Source of the DNA: Massilia solisilvae
GTDB lineage: Bacteria; Pseudomonadota; Gammaproteobacteria; Burkholderiales; Burkholderiaceae_D
DNA length: 64,000 bases
Assembly: GCF_024753215.1 (NCBI RefSeq)
Contig: NZ_JANUGV010000010.1
Location: 19,885-83,884, forward strand
Direction of reading: 5' to 3'
Shown here piece after piece: positions 39,681 to 49,477 of this stretch (positions within the stretch are counted from its first letter, which is position 1; each line of letters starts with the position of its first letter). The translations under genes were made by a program, and so were the position numbers. Under the pieces are notes generated by a model that did not search any database, was not told the DNA's origin, and worked only from the letters and a program-made list of their open reading frames with translations.

Positions 39681-41651
39681 ATGTCCATGCTAAATGAGAA
39701 TGTCGTCAGTCAGTTTTGCGCCGGAATGGTGTCCCTGCATCGGACCACGAAAATCGCCCTGATGGTGGTGATCGACTTGCTAGCGCTGCCATTTTGTTTT
39801 TTGATTGCGATGCTGCTGCGCGGCGGAGATTTGAAACTGGCCATGCATTACGGCCCCGCCTCGTATGTGCTGGTGGCGGTGGTGACGATTGCCGCCCTGT
39901 CCATGTCCGACCTGTACCGGGCCGTGATCCGCTTCATCGACCAGCGCCTGCTGTCGGTCACTGGCCTGGCATTGGCGGTGGCGGTGCTGTGCGCCTATGT
40001 CGTGCTGTTTGCGATCAACGACGAGATGTTCCCGCGCAGCGCGCTGGCAATCTACTGGTTCATCGTGTTCTCGTACGTGGTCACCTCGCGCATCGGCATG
40101 CGCAACTTCCTGCGCAACCACAGCACGCGCCGGCGGCCGGCCTCGGACACGGTCGCCATCTACGGCGCCGGCGAGGCCGGGGCCCAGCTGGCCCAGACCA
40201 TGCGCAACAGCGGCGAATACCGCCCTGTCTGCTTTTTCGACGACAAGCATGTACTGAACGACCGGACCATCGCCGGCCTGCGCGTGTTCCACACCGACCG
40301 GCTGGTCGAGCTGGTGCAGGCGCACAACATCCGCACCGTGGTCATCGCCATCCCGTCGGTCTCGCCCGAGCGGCTGCGCGACATCATGCAGCGCCTCGGC
40401 CAGGCCGGGGTCTCGACCAAGATCCTCAGCCGCCTGGTTGACCTGGCCGACGACAAGGCCACGCCGCGCGACTCGATCCGCGAGCTCAAGTTCGAGGACC
40501 TGCTGGGCCGCGCGCCGGTGCCGCCGCGGGTCGACCTGTTCGCGCGCTGCGTGCGCGGCAAGCAGGTGCTGGTCACGGGCGCCGGCGGCTCCATCGGCAG
40601 CGAACTGTGCCGGCAGATCGCCACGCTGGGCCCGGCCTGCCTGCACCTGCTCGACCATTCCGAATACGCGCTCTACACGATCCGCCAGGAGCTGGCCACG
40701 CGCTTTCCGGAACTGGCCACCGAGGCGCACCTGGGCTCGGTGTGCAACGCCGACCTGGTCGCGCGCATCCTGCACGACGGCGCGGTCCAGACCATCTACC
40801 ATGCGGCCGCCTACAAGCATGTGCCGCTGGTCGAGGCCAACATCGTCGAGGGCCTGCGCAACAACGTGCTCGGCGCCCAGGTCGTCGCCGAGGCCGCCGC
40901 CCGGGCGCGGGTCGAGACCTGCGTGCTGATCTCGAGCGACAAGGCGGTGCGCCCGACCAACATCATGGGCGCGAGCAAACGCATCGCCGAGCTGATCTTC
41001 CAGGCTGCCGCGGCCCGGCACGGCGCCCACACCACCTTTTGCATGGTGCGTTTTGGCAACGTGCTCGGCTCGTCCGGCTCGGTGATCCCGCTGTTCCAGC
41101 GCCAGATCGCGCGCGGCGGCCCGCTCACCATCACCCATCCGGAGGTGTCACGCTACTTCATGCTGATCCCCGAAGCGGCCCAGCTGGTGATCCAGGCCGG
41201 CGCCATGGCCAAGGGCGGCGACGTGTTCGTGCTCGACATGGGCGAGCCGGTCCGGATCCTCGACCTGGCGCGCAGCATGATCGCGATGACCGGGCTGACC
41301 GAAAAGACGCCGCAGAACCCGGGCGGCGAGATCGAGATCAAGTTCGTCGGCCTGTTCCCGGGCGAAAAGCTGCACGAGGAGCTGCTGACCGAGGGCGTGG
41401 TGTTCCCCAGCGAGCACCCGCGCATCATGCGAATGAAGGAAAACGCGCTGCGCCCGTCGGTGCTGGAGACCTGCATCACCTGCCTGATGATGGCCTGCGA
41501 CACCCACGAGCGCGCCATGATCGAGTCGATGGTCAAGGCCATCGTCACCGAATACACGCCCCAGCAGGCCGCCCCGGCCGCGGCGCCGGCGCCGGTACTG
41601 GCCGTGCCCGAGCCCGGCCTGATCAAAAAATTCGTGCCGTTTCGCATCTAG
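39681..41651 (+). CDS. WbpM/PglF-like UDP-sugar 4,6-dehydratase (polysaccharide biosynthesis)
   Basis: A 656-residue membrane-bound nucleotide-sugar dehydratase: four N-terminal membrane helices (about 25-135), a first Rossmann-like domain (DTVAIYGAGEAGAQLAQ, about 155-170) and the catalytic dehydratase domain with NAD motif VLVTGAGGSIGSELCRQ (about 295-312), SSDKAVRPTNIMGASKR and CMVRFGNVLGSSGSVIPLF. Family members make UDP-4-keto-6-deoxy-HexNAc from UDP-GlcNAc, the precursor of sugars such as QuiNAc4N or FucNAc. ATG 39681 has AAGG too close; ATG 39687 has better spacing and may be the true start. First gene of the operon. Confidence 0.88.
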   Translation: MSMLNENVVSQFCAGMVSLHRTTKIALMVVIDLLALPFCFLIAMLLRGGDLKLAMHYGPASYVLVAVVTIAALSMSDLYRAVIRFIDQRLLSVTGLALAVAVLCAYVVLFAINDEMFPRSALAIYWFIVFSYVVTSRIGMRNFLRNHSTRRRPASDTVAIYGAGEAGAQLAQTMRNSGEYRPVCFFDDKHVLNDRTIAGLRVFHTDRLVELVQAHNIRTVVIAIPSVSPERLRDIMQRLGQAGVSTKILSRLVDLADDKATPRDSIRELKFEDLLGRAPVPPRVDLFARCVRGKQVLVTGAGGSIGSELCRQIATLGPACLHLLDHSEYALYTIRQELATRFPELATEAHLGSVCNADLVARILHDGAVQTIYHAAAYKHVPLVEANIVEGLRNNVLGAQVVAEAAARARVETCVLISSDKAVRPTNIMGASKRIAELIFQAAAARHGAHTTFCMVRFGNVLGSSGSVIPLFQRQIARGGPLTITHPEVSRYFMLIPEAAQLVIQAGAMAKGGDVFVLDMGEPVRILDLARSMIAMTGLTEKTPQNPGGEIEIKFVGLFPGEKLHEELLTEGVVFPSEHPRIMRMKENALRPSVLETCITCLMMACDTHERAMIESMVKAIVTEYTPQQAAPAAAPAPVLAVPEPGLIKKFVPFRI

Positions 41652-41681
41652 CGGCGGCTTTTACCCCACCAGAGGACAACT

Positions 41682-43010
41682 ATGCGCGACGAACACCAAT
41701 CGGCCCACCTGGAGCAGCTGACCGCCAAGCTGCGCGACCGCACCGCCATCATCGGCATCATCGGCCTGGGTTACGTCGGCCTGCCGCTGACCTTGCGCTA
41801 CGCCGCGGTCGGGTTCAAGGTGCTGGGGATCGACATCGACAGCGCCAAGGTCGACACGCTGAACGCCGGCGCCAGCTACATCAACCACATCTGCGCCGCC
41901 GACATCGCGCGCGCGCGCGCCAACGGCTTCGAGGCCACCACCGACTTTTCCCGCGCGGGCGAGCCGGACGCCCTGATCATCTGCGTGCCCACCCCGCTCA
42001 ACCCGTACCGCGAGCCGGACCTGTCCTTCGTGCTGGGCACCACCGACGCGCTGCTGCCCTATATGCGGCCTGGCCAGGTGGTCTCGCTCGAAAGCACCAC
42101 CTACCCCGGCACCACTGAGGAGGAATTGCGTCCGCGGCTGGAGTCGCGCGGCTTCGAGGTCGGGCGCGAGGTGTTCCTGGTGTTCTCGCCCGAGCGCGAA
42201 GACCCGGGCAACCCCAACTTCGAGACGCGCACCATCCCCAAGGTCTGCGGCGGCTCGACCGCGGCCTGCCTGGAGGCGGGGCTGGCCCTGTACGGACCGG
42301 CGATCGACCGCGTGGTGCCGGTCAGCTCGACCCGTGCCGCCGAACTGACCAAGCTGCTCGAGAACATCCACCGCGCGGTCAATATCGGCCTGGTCAACGA
42401 AATGAAGATCATCGCCGACAAGATGCAGATCGACATCCACGAGGTGATCCGCGCCGCCGCCACCAAGCCGTTCGGCTTCACACCCTATTATCCCGGTCCC
42501 GGCCTGGGCGGGCACTGCATCCCGATCGACCCGTTCTACCTGACCTGGAAGGCACGCCAGTACGGCCTGCATACCCGCTTCATCGAACTGGCCGGCGAGA
42601 TCAACAGCGACATGCCGCACTGGGTGGTCGGCAAGGTGTCCGACGCGCTCAACCAGCGCGGGCGCAGCGTGATGGGCAGCCGCGTGCTGGTGCTGGGCAT
42701 CGCCTACAAGAAGGACGTCGAGGACATGCGCGAGTCGCCCTCGGTCGAGCTGATGGAGCTGCTGCGCGACAAGGGCGCGCACGTCGACTATGCCGACCCG
42801 CACGTACCGGTGTTCCCGCGCATGCGCGAGCATCACTTCGACCTGTCGAGCGTGGCGCTGACGCCGCAGTCGATCGCCTCTTACGACGTGGTGCTGCTGG
42901 CCACCGCCCACAGCGGCTTCGATTACGAGCTGATCCGCAAGTACGCGAACCTGATCGTCGACACCCGCGGCGTCTACCTCGAGCGCCAGCCGAACGTCGT
43001 CAAGGCGTGA
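41682..43010 (+). CDS. wbpA: UDP-N-acetylglucosamine 6-dehydrogenase (WbpA-like)
   Basis: A 442-residue nucleotide-sugar dehydrogenase that oxidises C6 of UDP-GlcNAc to the uronic acid with two NAD+. NAD motif IGIIGLGYVGLPLTLRYA (about 24-41), ESTTYPGTTEE, SPEREDPGN, KLLENIHRAVNIGLVNE, and the catalytic cysteine loop GPGLGGHCIPIDPFYL. AGAGGA precedes the ATG. It is followed 13 nt later by the wbpB-like gene and with wbpB, wbpD and wbpE forms the known diacetamido-uronate route. Confidence 0.93.
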   Translation: MRDEHQSAHLEQLTAKLRDRTAIIGIIGLGYVGLPLTLRYAAVGFKVLGIDIDSAKVDTLNAGASYINHICAADIARARANGFEATTDFSRAGEPDALIICVPTPLNPYREPDLSFVLGTTDALLPYMRPGQVVSLESTTYPGTTEEELRPRLESRGFEVGREVFLVFSPEREDPGNPNFETRTIPKVCGGSTAACLEAGLALYGPAIDRVVPVSSTRAAELTKLLENIHRAVNIGLVNEMKIIADKMQIDIHEVIRAAATKPFGFTPYYPGPGLGGHCIPIDPFYLTWKARQYGLHTRFIELAGEINSDMPHWVVGKVSDALNQRGRSVMGSRVLVLGIAYKKDVEDMRESPSVELMELLRDKGAHVDYADPHVPVFPRMREHHFDLSSVALTPQSIASYDVVLLATAHSGFDYELIRKYANLIVDTRGVYLERQPNVVKA

Positions 43011-43023
43011 ACCGGAGAGCCCC

Positions 43024-44085
43024 ATGCGCAACTATCCCCCTGCCATTACCGACCGCAAAATCCGTTTCGCCCTGGTCGGCTGCGGCCGCATCTCGAAAAA
43101 CCACATCGGCGCGCTGCGCCAGCACGCCGAGCGCGCCGAGCTGGCCGGCGTGTGCGACATCGATCCGCGCGCGCTGGCGGCGGCGGCCGGCGAAACCGGG
43201 GCCGAGGCCTATGCCAGCCTGGAGGCCATGCTGGCCAAATGCGACGCCGACGCCTTCATCGTCGCCACCCCGTCCGGCCTGCATCCCGAGCAGGCGATCC
43301 AGATCGCGCGCGCCGGCCGCCATGTGATCACCGAAAAGCCGATGGCCACGCGCTGGGAGGACGGCAAGCGCATGGTCGCGGCGGCCGACGCGGCCGGGGT
43401 GCGCCTGTTCGTGGTCAAGCAAAACCGCCGCAACGCCACCTTGCAGCTACTCAAGAGTGCGGTCGAGAAAAAGCGCTTCGGCCGCATCTACATGGTCAAC
43501 CTGAACGTGTTCTGGACCCGCCCGCCCGAGTACTACGCCAGCGCCAAGTGGCGCGGCACCTGGGAGTTCGACGGCGGCGCGTTCATGAACCAGGCCAGCC
43601 ACTACGTCGACCTGCTCGACTGGATCATCGGCCCGGTCGAGAGCCTGCAGGCCTACACCGCCACCCTGGCGCGCGACATCGAGGTCGAGGACACCGGCGT
43701 GCTCAGCCTGCGCTGGCGCAACGGTGCGCTCGGCTCGATGAACGTGACGATGCTGACCTACCCGCGCAACCTGGAAGGGTCGATCACCGTGCTCGGCGAG
43801 CACGGCACCGTGCGCATCGGCGGCGTCGCCGTCAACGAAGTGCTGCAGTGGGAGTTTGCCGCCCCCGACCCCGACGACGACAAGGTGCGCGCTGCCAGCT
43901 ATCAGACCACCTCGGTCTATGGCTTCGGCCACCCGCTCTACTACGACAACGTCATCAAAGTGCTGCGCGGCGAGGCCGAGCCCGAAACCGACGGCCGCGA
44001 AGGGCTCAAGTCGCTCGAGGTGCTGATCGCCGCCTACAAATCCGCGCGCGACGGCAAGCGCGTGGCGCTGCCGCTGGAGTACTGA
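43024..44085 (+). CDS. wbpB: UDP-GlcNAcA 3-dehydrogenase (WbpB-like, Gfo/Idh/MocA family)
   Basis: A 353-residue oxidoreductase with N-terminal NAD fold (RFALVGCGRISKNHIGALRQH), the EKPMATRW lysine motif and a C-terminal alpha/beta domain (WRGTWEFDGGAFMNQASHYVDLLDW). WbpB oxidises the 3-hydroxyl of UDP-GlcNAcA and works as a pair with the transaminase WbpE, recycling NAD with 2-oxoglutarate. GGAGAG lies before the ATG. It sits between wbpA and wbpD homologues. Confidence 0.92.
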   Translation: MRNYPPAITDRKIRFALVGCGRISKNHIGALRQHAERAELAGVCDIDPRALAAAAGETGAEAYASLEAMLAKCDADAFIVATPSGLHPEQAIQIARAGRHVITEKPMATRWEDGKRMVAAADAAGVRLFVVKQNRRNATLQLLKSAVEKKRFGRIYMVNLNVFWTRPPEYYASAKWRGTWEFDGGAFMNQASHYVDLLDWIIGPVESLQAYTATLARDIEVEDTGVLSLRWRNGALGSMNVTMLTYPRNLEGSITVLGEHGTVRIGGVAVNEVLQWEFAAPDPDDDKVRAASYQTTSVYGFGHPLYYDNVIKVLRGEAEPETDGREGLKSLEVLIAAYKSARDGKRVALPLEY

Positions 44086-44087
44086 AC

Positions 44088-44681
44088 ATGGCGGCCACGA
44101 TCCACCCTTCGGCCATCGTCGACGAGGGCGCCCGGCTGGGCGACGGCACGCGCGTCTGGCACTTCGCCCACGTCTGCGCCGGCGCGCGCATCGGACGGGC
44201 CTGCTCGCTTGGCCAGAACGTGTTCGTCGGTAACGACGTGCGCATCGGCGACCGGGTCAAGATCCAGAACAATGTCTCCGTGTACGACGCCGTGACCCTC
44301 GAAGACGAGGTGTTCTGCGGGCCCAGCATGGTCTTTACCAACGTGTATAACCCGCGCGCCGCCGTCGTGCGCAAGGACGAGTACCGGCGCACCCTGGTAC
44401 GACGCGGCGCCAGCATCGGCGCCAACGCCACCATCGTCTGCGGCGTCACCATCGGCGAGTACGCGTTCGTCGCCGCCGGCGCCGTGGTCAACCGCGACGT
44501 GCCCGCGTTCGCCCTGATGGCCGGGGTCCCGGCGCGCCAGATCGGCTGGATCAGCCGTTTCGGCGAGCGCCTGCCGTTACCGCTGTCCGGCGCCGCCCAG
44601 GCTGTCTGCCCGCACACCGGCGACACCTACCTGCTCGAGCGCGGCGCCTGCACGCTGCTGCCCGCCACCTCCCAACGCTGA
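44088..44681 (+). CDS. wbpD: UDP-2-acetamido-3-amino-glucuronate N-acetyltransferase (WbpD-like)
   Basis: A 197-residue left-handed beta-helix acetyltransferase with hexapeptide repeats from residue 5 to about 155 (IHPSAIVDEGARLGDGTRVWHF, VFVGNDVRIGDRVKIQNNVSVYD, ASIGANATIVCGVTIGEYAFVAAG) and the family segment CGPSMVFTNVYNPRA. It acetylates the 3-amino group using acetyl-CoA to give UDP-2,3-diacetamido-2,3-dideoxy-glucuronate. The start is 2 nt after the wbpB stop, with GGAG inside the end of wbpB. Confidence 0.92.
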   Translation: MAATIHPSAIVDEGARLGDGTRVWHFAHVCAGARIGRACSLGQNVFVGNDVRIGDRVKIQNNVSVYDAVTLEDEVFCGPSMVFTNVYNPRAAVVRKDEYRRTLVRRGASIGANATIVCGVTIGEYAFVAAGAVVNRDVPAFALMAGVPARQIGWISRFGERLPLPLSGAAQAVCPHTGDTYLLERGACTLLPATSQR

Positions 44682-44697
44682 CTCTTTCCGACCGATC

Positions 44698-45822
44698 ATG
44701 GAATTCATCGACCTCAAAGCGCAATACCAGGCCTCGCGCGAACTGATCAACGCACGAATCCAGGCCGTGCTCGACCACGGCCAATACATCATGGGACCCG
44801 AGGTGGCCGAACTGGAGTCGGCGCTGGCGGCCTGCACCGGCGCGCGCCATTGCGTGACCGTCTCGTCCGGCACCGAGGCGCTGCTGATCGCCCTGATGGC
44901 GCTTGGCGTCGGCCCCGGCGACGAAGTGATCACCACCCCGTTCTCGTTCATCGCCACCGCCGAAGCGATCGTCCTGCTGGGCGCCCGGCCGGTGTTCGCC
45001 GACATCAACCCGGCCACCTGCAACATCGACCCCGGCCTGGTCGAGGCCCTGGTCACACCGCGCACCCGCGCCATCATGCCGGTATCGCTGTACGGCCAGC
45101 CGGCCGACATGGACGAGATCAACGCCATCGCACTGCGCCATGGCCTGCCCGTGATCGAGGATGCGGCGCAAAGCTTCGGCGCCACCTACCGCGGCAAAAA
45201 GAGCTGCAACCTGTCCACCATCGGCTGCACCAGCTTTTTCCCCAGCAAGCCGCTGGGCTGCTATGGCGACGGCGGCGCGCTGTTCACCAGCGACGATGCG
45301 ATTGCCGCCGCGGCGCGCGAAATCCGCGTGCACGGCCAGTCGCGCCGCTATGTGCACACCCGCGTTGGCGTCGGCGGCCGCATGGACACCCTGCAGTGCG
45401 CGGTCGTCCTGGCCAAGCTGGACCGCTTCGAATGGGAGCTCGGGCAGCGCCAGCGCGCCGCCGCCAGCTATGACGCGCTGCTGTCCGGGCGCGTGCAGCT
45501 GGTGGGCCACGCGCGCGACCGCAGCAGCGCCTGGGCCCAATACACGGTGGTGCTCGACGAGCGCGACCGGGTACAGGCCGAGCTGCATGCCCAAGGCATC
45601 CCGACGGCGGTCCACTACCCGGTGCCGATGCACCTGCAGCCGGCCTACGCCCACTTGTCGCGCCCCGACGCCTGCCCGGTTGCGCTGGAGATGGCAGGCC
45701 GGGTCATGAGTCTGCCGATGGGCCCCTACCTGGACGAAGCCGGCGCGCGCAAGGTGGCGCTGGCGGTGCTGGGCGCCTGCGGCGTCGCGCTGCCAGCGGC
45801 CGGGGAACCCGCCGCCGTATGA
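44698..45822 (+). CDS. wbpE: UDP-3-keto-GlcNAcA aminotransferase (WbpE-like, DegT family)
   Basis: A 374-residue PLP aminotransferase beginning MEFIDLKAQYQASRELINARI, with HCVTVSSGTEALLIAL, VIEDAAQSFGATYRGKKS and the PLP lysine in SFFPSKPLGCYGDGGAL (about 182-198). It transfers an amino group from glutamate to C3 of the keto sugar made by the WbpB-like enzyme. The stop overlaps the flippase start by 4 nt. Together with wbpA, wbpB and wbpD it completes UDP-GlcNAc3NAcA synthesis; no wbpI-like 2-epimerase follows. Confidence 0.92.
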   Translation: MEFIDLKAQYQASRELINARIQAVLDHGQYIMGPEVAELESALAACTGARHCVTVSSGTEALLIALMALGVGPGDEVITTPFSFIATAEAIVLLGARPVFADINPATCNIDPGLVEALVTPRTRAIMPVSLYGQPADMDEINAIALRHGLPVIEDAAQSFGATYRGKKSCNLSTIGCTSFFPSKPLGCYGDGGALFTSDDAIAAAAREIRVHGQSRRYVHTRVGVGGRMDTLQCAVVLAKLDRFEWELGQRQRAAASYDALLSGRVQLVGHARDRSSAWAQYTVVLDERDRVQAELHAQGIPTAVHYPVPMHLQPAYAHLSRPDACPVALEMAGRVMSLPMGPYLDEAGARKVALAVLGACGVALPAAGEPAAV

Positions 45823-47069
45823 AAGCAGCGCTGCCGACGTTCTGGAAGCATGTGATCACGGTACTGGGTGGCACCCTTGGGGCCCAGGCCCTGCCGCTGG
45901 CCGTCGCCCCCTTGATCACGCGGTTGTGCACGCCCGCCGAAATGGGCGCCTTCAGCCTGTGGCTCGGCGTGGTCGCCGTGGCGGCCGTCACCGCCACGCT
46001 GCGCATGGAAACGGCGATGATCCTGGATCACGAGCCCGAGCAGCAGCGCACCTGCTTCCGGGTCGTGTTCTACAGCGCCACCGTCACCGCGCTGCTGGTC
46101 ACTTCCGGCGCGCTGGCCGCGCGCAGCCTCGGCATTCACGCACTCGGACGGCTGTCGCTCACCGCCCTGTTCACCCTGGGCCTGGGTACCTGGCTGACCG
46201 CCGCGATGCAGACCACGCTCGCCTACGCCACCTCGCACGGCGCCTTCGGCAAGGCGGCGCACGCCAAGATCTGGGGCGCCGGCACGATCGCGGTCGGCCA
46301 GCTGGTGCTGCTGTACCTGGGCGGCGGCGAGCTGGCCCTGCTGGGCGGCCAGCTGCTGGGGCTTGCGGCCGGCCTGGCGGCGGCGCGCTTGCAGCTCAAG
46401 CCGCCGCGCGCGCCGATCGGCCTGCGCCTGGACCGTGACCAGCGCGCCTATCTCGTGCGGCACCGCGATTTCTGGCGCTTTTCGCTGCCGGGCAACCTGC
46501 TCAACGCCATGGTCAGCCAGCTGCCGCTGTTCCTGATCGGGCTGCGCCACGGCGCCTACGCCGCCGGCCTGTTCGCGCTGACCCAGCGCGTGCTGTACGC
46601 CCCGGTCGCGCTGCTGGCCGCCTCGGTGCTCGAAGTATTCAAGCGCCAGTCGGTAGAGGAATTCAAAACCGTCGGCAACTGCGCCAACGCCTACCGCTAC
46701 ACCTTCAAGATCCTGCTCGCGCTCGGGCTGGGCCCGTCGCTGGTCCTGTTCCTGTTTTCGCCGATGCTGTTTGCCTGGATTTTCGGCGAGTCGTGGCGCG
46801 CGGCCGGCGAACTGGCCCGCATCCTGGCCCCGCTGTACTTCCTCAACTTTATCGCCAGTCCGCTCAGCTATGTGTTTTTCGTGGCCGGCAAGCAAAAGGT
46901 CGACCTGGTGTGGCAGGTCGCGCTGTTCCTGATGACCGTCAGCGCATTCCTGGCCCCGGGCAGCCTGCGCGAGAACGTGCTCTGGTACACGCTCGGCTAC
47001 TCGCTGCTCTACCTGGTCTATCTTCACCTGTCGTGGCTGTACTCGCAAAACCGGATAGTGCCCGCATGA
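45819..47069 (+). CDS. wzx: Lipid-linked oligosaccharide flippase (Wzx-like)
   Basis: A 416-residue polytopic protein with about 12 membrane helices, of the oligosaccharide flippase family (PLAVAPLITRLCTPAEMGAFSLWLG near the N terminus, RDFWRFSLPGNLLNAMVSQLP in the middle, YAAGLFALTQRVLYAPVALLA). It would move undecaprenyl-linked repeat units across the inner membrane. ATG overlaps both neighbours by 4 nt, so it is coupled to wbpE and the polymerase gene. Confidence 0.85.
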   Translation: MKAALPTFWKHVITVLGGTLGAQALPLAVAPLITRLCTPAEMGAFSLWLGVVAVAAVTATLRMETAMILDHEPEQQRTCFRVVFYSATVTALLVTSGALAARSLGIHALGRLSLTALFTLGLGTWLTAAMQTTLAYATSHGAFGKAAHAKIWGAGTIAVGQLVLLYLGGGELALLGGQLLGLAAGLAAARLQLKPPRAPIGLRLDRDQRAYLVRHRDFWRFSLPGNLLNAMVSQLPLFLIGLRHGAYAAGLFALTQRVLYAPVALLAASVLEVFKRQSVEEFKTVGNCANAYRYTFKILLALGLGPSLVLFLFSPMLFAWIFGESWRAAGELARILAPLYFLNFIASPLSYVFFVAGKQKVDLVWQVALFLMTVSAFLAPGSLRENVLWYTLGYSLLYLVYLHLSWLYSQNRIVPA

Positions 47070-48334
47070 AGCCGATCGCCGCCAGCCGCAACCGCCTCGA
47101 GCAGACCGTGCTCGGCGCCGCCTTCTTCCTGCTGTTTCCCGGCTTCTTCTACTACCACACGCTGCTGGGAACCGGCACCACCGGGGCCTTCCTCGGCGGC
47201 TACTTCGCGCCCATCTCGCTCCTGTTTGCGCTGCCGGTGGCCTTCATCTACCTGGGCCGCGTGCGGCGCGACCCGCGCGAGCTGGGCCTGGTGGACCTGC
47301 ACTTCGGCCTGTACCTGTGCTATTTCGCGGCCGTGGTGGTGCTCAATGCCGCCACCGGGGCCAACCGCGTGATCGCGGCCAACCACATTCTCCAGATCCA
47401 CTTCCTGGTCAACATCTTCATCATCTTCAGGTACCTCGACTTCGATCATCCCCGCTTTCGCCTGCTCGGCCTGGCGGCGCTGGCGGCCATGACCGCGATC
47501 GCGGTCGCCTTCTCGGTCAACGGCGTTTTCTACCTCGGCGGGCTCGGCATCGCCAAGGACGCCGACAGCCTCGCCACCTACCAGGGCTTTTCGCGCTCCT
47601 ACCTGTTCACCTACCTGGCGGTGATCGCCTACACCCGGCCGCTGGCGCTGCGGCTGCTGCTGCACGTCACCGGCGCCGTCACCCTGTTCCTCAATACCGC
47701 GCGCAGCGAGTTCGTCGCCCTGCTGTTCATCGTGCCGATCATCGAGTTCTACTACTCGCGCTACAAGCTCGCGCTCATCCTGGTCGGCGTCTCCACCCTG
47801 GTCATCGCCAACCTCTACTTCGACCAGGTGCTGGCCGCGCTGCCCGACAACCGCATCCTCGAACTGCTCGACCTGTCGCAATCGACCTCGGCCAACAAGC
47901 GCCACCACCTGACCGTGCACGCGCTGCAAACCATTGCGGCCCACCCGCTGCTGGGCGACTACGCCAGCTACGCGCCCGGCTACTACTCGCACAACATCCT
48001 GTCGGCCTGGGTCGACCTGGGCCTGTTCGGGCTGGTCTACCTGAGCGCGCTGATGGTGCTGCCGGCGCTGCCGATGTTCGTGCGCGAGTTCTTCGCCTCG
48101 CGCCGCTGCGGCAGCTTCATGCTCGGCTTCGGGCTCGCCTGCACCACCATCCTGCTGCTGCTGACCTCGCACTACTTCACCGACATGCTGATCGGCGCCA
48201 CCCTCGGCGCCTATTCGAAGTACATGTATGAGAGGAAATATGGCAAAGATCGCGCACCTGACCTCGGCCCATCCGCGCCACGACACCCGGATCTTCGTCA
48301 AGCAGTGCCGCACCTTGGCCGAGCATGGCCATGA
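47066..48334 (+). CDS. wzy: O-antigen/exopolysaccharide polymerase-like membrane protein (Wzy-like)
   Basis: A 422-residue protein with about 10-12 membrane helices and a large periplasmic loop containing NRILELLDLSQSTSANKRHHLTVHALQTIAAHPLLGDYASY, the arrangement and wording of the O-antigen ligase/polymerase family. It probably joins repeat units at the periplasmic face. It overlaps wzx by 4 nt. Its last 31 residues (from YGKDRAPDLG) are read from within the next gene, a 95-nt overlap; that tail is unlike the rest and may be non-essential or mark a frameshift. Confidence 0.78.
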   Translation: MKPIAASRNRLEQTVLGAAFFLLFPGFFYYHTLLGTGTTGAFLGGYFAPISLLFALPVAFIYLGRVRRDPRELGLVDLHFGLYLCYFAAVVVLNAATGANRVIAANHILQIHFLVNIFIIFRYLDFDHPRFRLLGLAALAAMTAIAVAFSVNGVFYLGGLGIAKDADSLATYQGFSRSYLFTYLAVIAYTRPLALRLLLHVTGAVTLFLNTARSEFVALLFIVPIIEFYYSRYKLALILVGVSTLVIANLYFDQVLAALPDNRILELLDLSQSTSANKRHHLTVHALQTIAAHPLLGDYASYAPGYYSHNILSAWVDLGLFGLVYLSALMVLPALPMFVREFFASRRCGSFMLGFGLACTTILLLLTSHYFTDMLIGATLGAYSKYMYERKYGKDRAPDLGPSAPRHPDLRQAVPHLGRAWP

Positions 48335-49340
48335 GGTGCACCTGGTCGTGGCCGACGGCGCCGGCGCCGCGCGCGACGACGGCGTGCGCATCATCGACGT
48401 CGGCCGCCTGCCCGGCCGCGTGAACCGGATGCTGCGCACCACCACGCGCGTGCTGGCGGCCGCGCGCGCGCTCGACGCCGACATCTACCAGCTGCACGAC
48501 CCGGAGCTGATCCCGATCGGGCTGCGCCTGAAACAGTTGGGCAAGAAAGTGGTGTTCGACGCGCACGAGGACGTGCCGGCCCAGCTGCTGGCCAAGCCCT
48601 ACCTGGGCCAGCTGTCCGGGCGCGTGCTGTCGCATTCGTTCGGCGCTTACGAGCGCTACGCCTGCCGCCGCTTCGACGGGATCATCGCCGCGACTCCGTT
48701 CATCCGCGACAAGTTCTTGCGCATCAACCGCGCCACCGTCGACGTCAACAACTTCCCCTTGCTGCACGAATTCGACGCCCCCGCCGCCTGGAGCGGCAAG
48801 GCAGCGGAGGTCTGCTACGTCGGCGGCATCTCCGCGATCCGCGGCATTCGCGAACTGGTGCGCGCCTGCGCCCTGCTGCGCTCGCCCGCGCGACTGGCGC
48901 TGGCCGGGGCCTTCGCCGAGCCGGCGCTCGAACGCGAGGTGACCGCCTACCCCGGCTGGCAGCGCGTCGTTGCCCACGGCCACCTCGACCGCGCTGGTGT
49001 ACGCCGCGTCATGGGGCGTGCGGTCGCCGGACTGGTCACCCTGCACCCGGTCGTCAACTACCTCGACGCGCTGCCGGTCAAGATGTTCGAGTACATGGCC
49101 GCCGGCATCCCGGTGATCGCCTCCCGCTTTCCGCTGTGGCGCGAGATCGTCGAAGGCGCCGCCTGCGGCGTGTGCGTCGATCCCGGCGACCCGGCCGCCA
49201 TCGCGGCCGCGATCGACCACTTCGTGCTGCACCCCGAGCTGGCCATGCGCATGGGCGAGAACGGCCGCCGCGCCGTGCTCGACAGGTACAACTGGCAACC
49301 CGAGTCGCGCAAGCTGGTGGACTTCTATGCGCACATCTGA
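48240..49340 (+). CDS. Glycosyltransferase family 4
   Basis: A 366-residue GT-B glycosyltransferase: N-terminal IAHLTSAHPRHDTRIFVKQCRTLAEHGHEV, a QLHDPELIPIGL segment, and a C-terminal donor-binding part (LPVKMFEYMAAGIPVIAS, then E-[x]7-E-like LWREIVEGAACG, GDPAAIAAAI). It adds a sugar to the lipid-linked repeat unit on the cytoplasmic side. ATG 48240 is chosen for AGAGGAAAT before it; an in-frame ATG at 48228 is possible. Sugar specificity cannot be read from sequence. Confidence 0.87.
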   Translation: MAKIAHLTSAHPRHDTRIFVKQCRTLAEHGHEVHLVVADGAGAARDDGVRIIDVGRLPGRVNRMLRTTTRVLAAARALDADIYQLHDPELIPIGLRLKQLGKKVVFDAHEDVPAQLLAKPYLGQLSGRVLSHSFGAYERYACRRFDGIIAATPFIRDKFLRINRATVDVNNFPLLHEFDAPAAWSGKAAEVCYVGGISAIRGIRELVRACALLRSPARLALAGAFAEPALEREVTAYPGWQRVVAHGHLDRAGVRRVMGRAVAGLVTLHPVVNYLDALPVKMFEYMAAGIPVIASRFPLWREIVEGAACGVCVDPGDPAAIAAAIDHFVLHPELAMRMGENGRRAVLDRYNWQPESRKLVDFYAHI

Positions 49341-49477
49341 CACCGCTGGCCCGGCGCCGCGTGCGCGCAACGCCGGCACTCCCGCCGCCGCGCCGCGCGC
49401 GCAGGAAGGCTTAAGGAACTTCAAACAGCGGCACGGCGCGACGCCGTATTGTGTACGCTAATCGATGAGCTAACGCC

